This document shows, piece by piece, positions 61,039 through 64,000 of a DNA stretch of 64,000 nucleotides. The notes below the pieces were generated by a model. That model made no database searches. It was not told the DNA's origin and saw only the letters and a list, made by a program, of their open reading frames with translations. The position numbers were made by a program, and so were the translations under genes. The stretch covers positions 6,764,095 to 6,828,094 of the forward strand of contig CM030935.1 in NCBI GenBank assembly GCA_018136815.1, in the 5' to 3' direction. The first letter of the stretch is position 1, and each line of letters starts with the position of its first letter. Source of the DNA: Isochrysis galbana. Lineage: Eukaryota > Haptophyta > Isochrysidales > Isochrysidaceae.

Positions 61039-63301
61039 TTACTCAAGCTCTCCCGCGAAGAGGTCCGCCATCTCTCCCGCCGCATTCGATCCGCCGAAGA
61101 CGTACATTGTATCACCAAGCGCCGCCATACAATGGGCGAAGCGCTTGGCAGGCTCCCCCACACCGCGTACCCTCTCGAGCGAAAAGTCATCACCCTCGGC
61201 ACCCGGCTTGCGGGGAATGATGCGCCACGTATCGCTGTAGAATGTGGCTGCACTCGGTCCGGCACGCAATCCACCGAATATCACGAGCTCGCTGTCGCCC
61301 TCTTCAGGGTTGCGCGCCACGACGGCGCAGTGTCCAAATCGTGCGAGTGGCGTCTCCACCCGTGTCCACTGAAGCGAGTGTAAATTGAGTGCATGCAAAT
61401 CGTCCAGAGGCATCTGTGGAGGTTGTGGGTGGGTCGGGGCCAAGGGTCAGTAGGGCAATACCCATGCGAGAAGCAACCAGATGCATATTGCCCGCCAAGT
61501 CTCTCAACAAGGATGTGGGGCCGCAACCATTAGTGCGTGGGGCTGCAAGTTTACCGAGCCGTCGCCGCCCCGTCCACCATGGATTATGAGGGTTGGCGTG
61601 GCGCTCAATTCCACCACAGCCGCTGCATGCATGCCGCGGGCTGATGGTACCGAGCCGCCGCATTCAGGTTTTTTACAACAATACTGCGGGCCACCCTCCA
61701 CCTTGATCTCCTCGATAATGAGAAGGTCCGACCTTAAGCCTGCTTCATCAGCGCCGCCAAACATGTAACCGACGCCCCCGCTGAAGCAAAGCGAGTGCTC
61801 CGCCCGGTGGCCGCACTCACCGCAAGCTGTGCGCGACCAGCTAGGTAAGCTACCGCCGGCGTCGGTGCCGCTGCCCGCCACACCACCCAGTTTGAGCACG
61901 AAGAGATCGTCTAAGAGCTCATCGTTCGCGTTCTTGCCGCCAAAGACGACTAACGCCGCATCGCTACTCGCGCTCGCCGCATGTCCATTGCGCGAGGTGA
62001 AGGCGTCGCCCTGAGGTTCGTGCCGGACCCATATGCCAGCTGAGTGCTCGATGCCCGCCGGCCCTGTGAGGTATTGCCAGACTGCACTATCTTGCGCACC
62101 TGTCCGGTCGGCTCCGCCGATGAGCCAGAGCGAGCCGGCAAGGGCGGTGAGCGTGGCGCCGCCCCGTGCGGGTGGAGTGGGCCGCTGGCCCTCGTCGTTG
62201 GGGGTGGTGTCGACACGCACCCACTCGATGCTTCGGCGGGCGGTGCTGGTGTTTGTTGGTGCGGCCACGAACGCCTCAGCGGATTTGGCGGCTTGCGCCG
62301 CCTTGGACGCCGCGAGCGCCGCATTGCACTTTTGGAGAAGACGCGCCGCCGAGGTGTTAGTGGTGTCCGTCCTGAGCCTCGCGGCAGCCATAGTCCTGCA
62401 GAGCGCATCCTCCGCAGGCCCCGAGAAGGGATCGATGCGCAGCGCCTCGGCGAAATGGCCGGCCGCGACCGCGTGCTCGCCGAGTTTTTCGCACGCCGCG
62501 CCCAGCCGAAAGTGTGCCTTTGGAAGCTGTGGTGCGAGCGAGACCATCATTGCTGCGTCGGCGCGAGCGGCCGCAGCGTTGCCCAATGCGAGATGTGTGG
62601 CTGAGCGGTTGCCTAGGATGGGGACGGGGGGAGGAAGGGTTCAAGAGGAGCAAATGCAGGCAACATCTTTGTCCAGAAGAAATTTTGAAGCGAATATGCA
62701 TCAAGTGAAGGCGCTGAAACAAGTTGGCAAGGCGAAGGGGCATGCAGGGCGGGCGAGATCGTCCTCATGCAGATCACCCATCACTCTCTCCGCCCTTCAG
62801 AGGCTCTGTCCAGACTTCTTGGCGAGTCGTCCGAGGCGAACATGAGAGCAGGCAAGACGCACACAACTTTCATCCCGATGCTGTCTGCCGCCTCCCACAC
62901 CGCCCCGCCCTGTCCCCTCCCCTTCCCTCCCCCCTTCCCCCCCGCTCACCAAAGTAGATTGCGTTGCTGCTGTCCGTTGCGATGGCCTCGCTGTACGCAG
63001 CAAGTGCGTCCTCGAAGCGTTTCTCTCCAAAGGCAATGTTCCCTCGAGCCTTTGCCGTCTCCGACGCGCTGCTCTCTCCCGGCCCGAGTGTCTCCAGAGA
63101 GCCGTGAGAGTGTAGCTGACCCGCGGCGCTCCACAGCTCTTGCGGCTCTCCTTTCCTTTGGGCTTCAACCTCGGCTGCGGTGAGCGTACGGATGGGAAGG
63201 GAGCCCTCTCCTCCGAGCAGTGTGCCTAGGTTCTCCACCTCCTCCCCCTCGTGTTCGCGCTCCGCCTCCTCGCCGTCCACCACCTCCTCGATGTACAGCA
63301 T
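61039..63301 (-). CDS. TPR and Kelch-repeat protein, three exons
   Basis: Exons: 63301-62950, 62612-61555, 61413-61039 (594 residues). Intron 1 (337 nt) is TTTG|GTGAGC to CATCCTAG, phase 1, and joins a TPR helix pair (NAIYF|GNRSATHLALGN). Intron 2 (141 nt) is CTCG|GTAAAC to CTCCACAG, phase 0, and joins a Kelch blade (IIHGGRGGDGS|MPLDDL). The N terminus is acidic. TPR units (AKARGNIAFGEKRFEDALAA, AHFRLGAACEKLGEHAVAAG) span about residues 80-185. Kelch blades with the GG doublet and Trp/Tyr signature (LWLIGGADR, LVVFGGKN, GYMFGGADE, TLIIHGGRG, LVIFGGLR, MYVFGGSN) fill the rest and would form a six-bladed propeller. Probably a protein-interaction adaptor. Several TPR residues resemble HSP70/90 co-chaperone repeats. 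Confidence 0.88.
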
Positions 63302-63375
63302 ACGACCCTCTCACGGCCTCCCCCCCGCCTCGAAGTACCATTAGAAGTAAAATGATTTTCTATTCGGTATCTGTA

Positions 63376-63690
63376 GCCCGGTCACTCACTCATTTTAACC
63401 ACTATTTCCCACCTCCCCTGCGTGTCCAAGGATTCCTTAGGGTCCCCCCCTACCTGCCCTGGCAACTCCCTCCCCCCTCCGAACCACCCCCTCCCGCCCC
63501 ACGAAGGGCAATGGCGTCGGTGAGGGACCCCCCTCCCTTCCCCCGCGCGTGGCCGGCTATTTTGGGAGATTGGGGCGGGCGCTCACGGGAGTGAATCGGA
63601 GTGGTGAATGTAGGGCGCATCACTATAAGAAACGCGGAGCTTCCGCGACGTCCGATCGCGCGCGATCGGCCGAAGAATGGCCTGTAGGCC
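63376..63690 (+). repeat. 310-bp direct repeat, copy 2
   Basis: Same as 56680-56998, here just upstream (5') of the TPR-Kelch gene in the opposite gene orientation. Ends where the sequences diverge after GAAGAATGGCCT. Confidence 0.9.
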
Positions 63691-64000
63691 CTGGCCAAAA
63701 TGTCCATTTTTTTTCGCCCAAATGTCCATTGGAAATGTCTCAAAAATGTCGCATTTTGCGACCCAAATGTCCCAAAAATGTCCACTTTCGTAGAGTTGTG
63801 CACACGCGCTCCAACAAATTTTGCATGTTAGTTACCTGTCGCATTCGCGAATCGACACTCGTTAGGCTTCGCTCTTCTCTTCGTCGTTCGGTATTTATCG
63901 TTATAATCCTCTCGTTCTCGTTCTCGGTCAAAAGCTTCGCTTGGATGCATGGGATCATGGGTTGTGGAGCGCCCTCTCTCTTTCTCTCGAAAGAGAAGGG
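63691..64000 (+). other. Right end of window, AAATGTCC word repeats
   Basis: 63695-63785 carries about five AAATGTCC/AAATGTC words at irregular spacing. Further right, TGTCGCATTCGCGA (63838) also occurs at 10346. No gene. Confidence 0.4.

Overview
The window is nuclear DNA from a eukaryotic alga, probably one with a secondary (red-derived, chlorophyll c) plastid such as a haptophyte. That assignment is an inference. It rests on GC-rich genes with short GT-AG introns (58-373 nt), a signal-peptide plus ASxF-like N terminus on one long coiled-coil protein, a ferrochelatase-type protein with a chlorophyll-binding tail, and host genes set in dense layers of transposon debris and simple repeats. 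No rRNA, intact tRNA, CRISPR array or bacterial-style operon was seen.

Layout. Positions 1-12180 (minus) hold most of a Ty3/gypsy LTR retrotransposon: Gag, a very long Ser/Glu/Pro-rich polyprotein with an aspartic protease, then RT, RNase H and a frameshifted integrase. Between the Ser/Glu region and the protease, in the same frame, lies a domain resembling the short C5-cytosine DNA methyltransferases of bacteriophages. A 64-bp minisatellite (12181-13072) abuts the LTR end. Host genes follow: an MBD-like three-exon gene (13230-15670, +), an MSS51-C-like gene (20590-22130, +), a large CW zinc-finger/RFD-like nuclear protein (23058-29874, -), an ABCG transporter (35004-38474, -), a plastid-type coiled-coil gene (40611-44504, -) divergent from a ferrochelatase-like gene (45097-47250, +), a cyclin (50786-51448, +), cysteine synthase (54725-56082, -), a long-tailed histone H4 (57103-57627, +), an LRR protein (58086-59261, -) and a TPR-Kelch protein (61039-63301, -).

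Between these genes are several small mobile-element families: hAT-type MITEs with 8-bp target duplications and a decayed hAT transposase (48960-50087); a family with palindromic termini, many copies of which start an ORF with Met-Glu-Arg-Ala; a GGTCAAACA-type repeat; a copia RNase H remnant; and a second, internally rearranged copy of the retrotransposon 5' region at 52893-53848.

The most notable items are the methyltransferase inside the retrotransposon polyprotein, the ferrochelatase-like protein in which both conserved active-site residues (His and Glu) are replaced, the histone H4 with a roughly 70-residue N-terminal extension, and the CW/RFD gene. Exon models come from open frames, GT/AG sites and phase agreement only. 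No transcript evidence was available.
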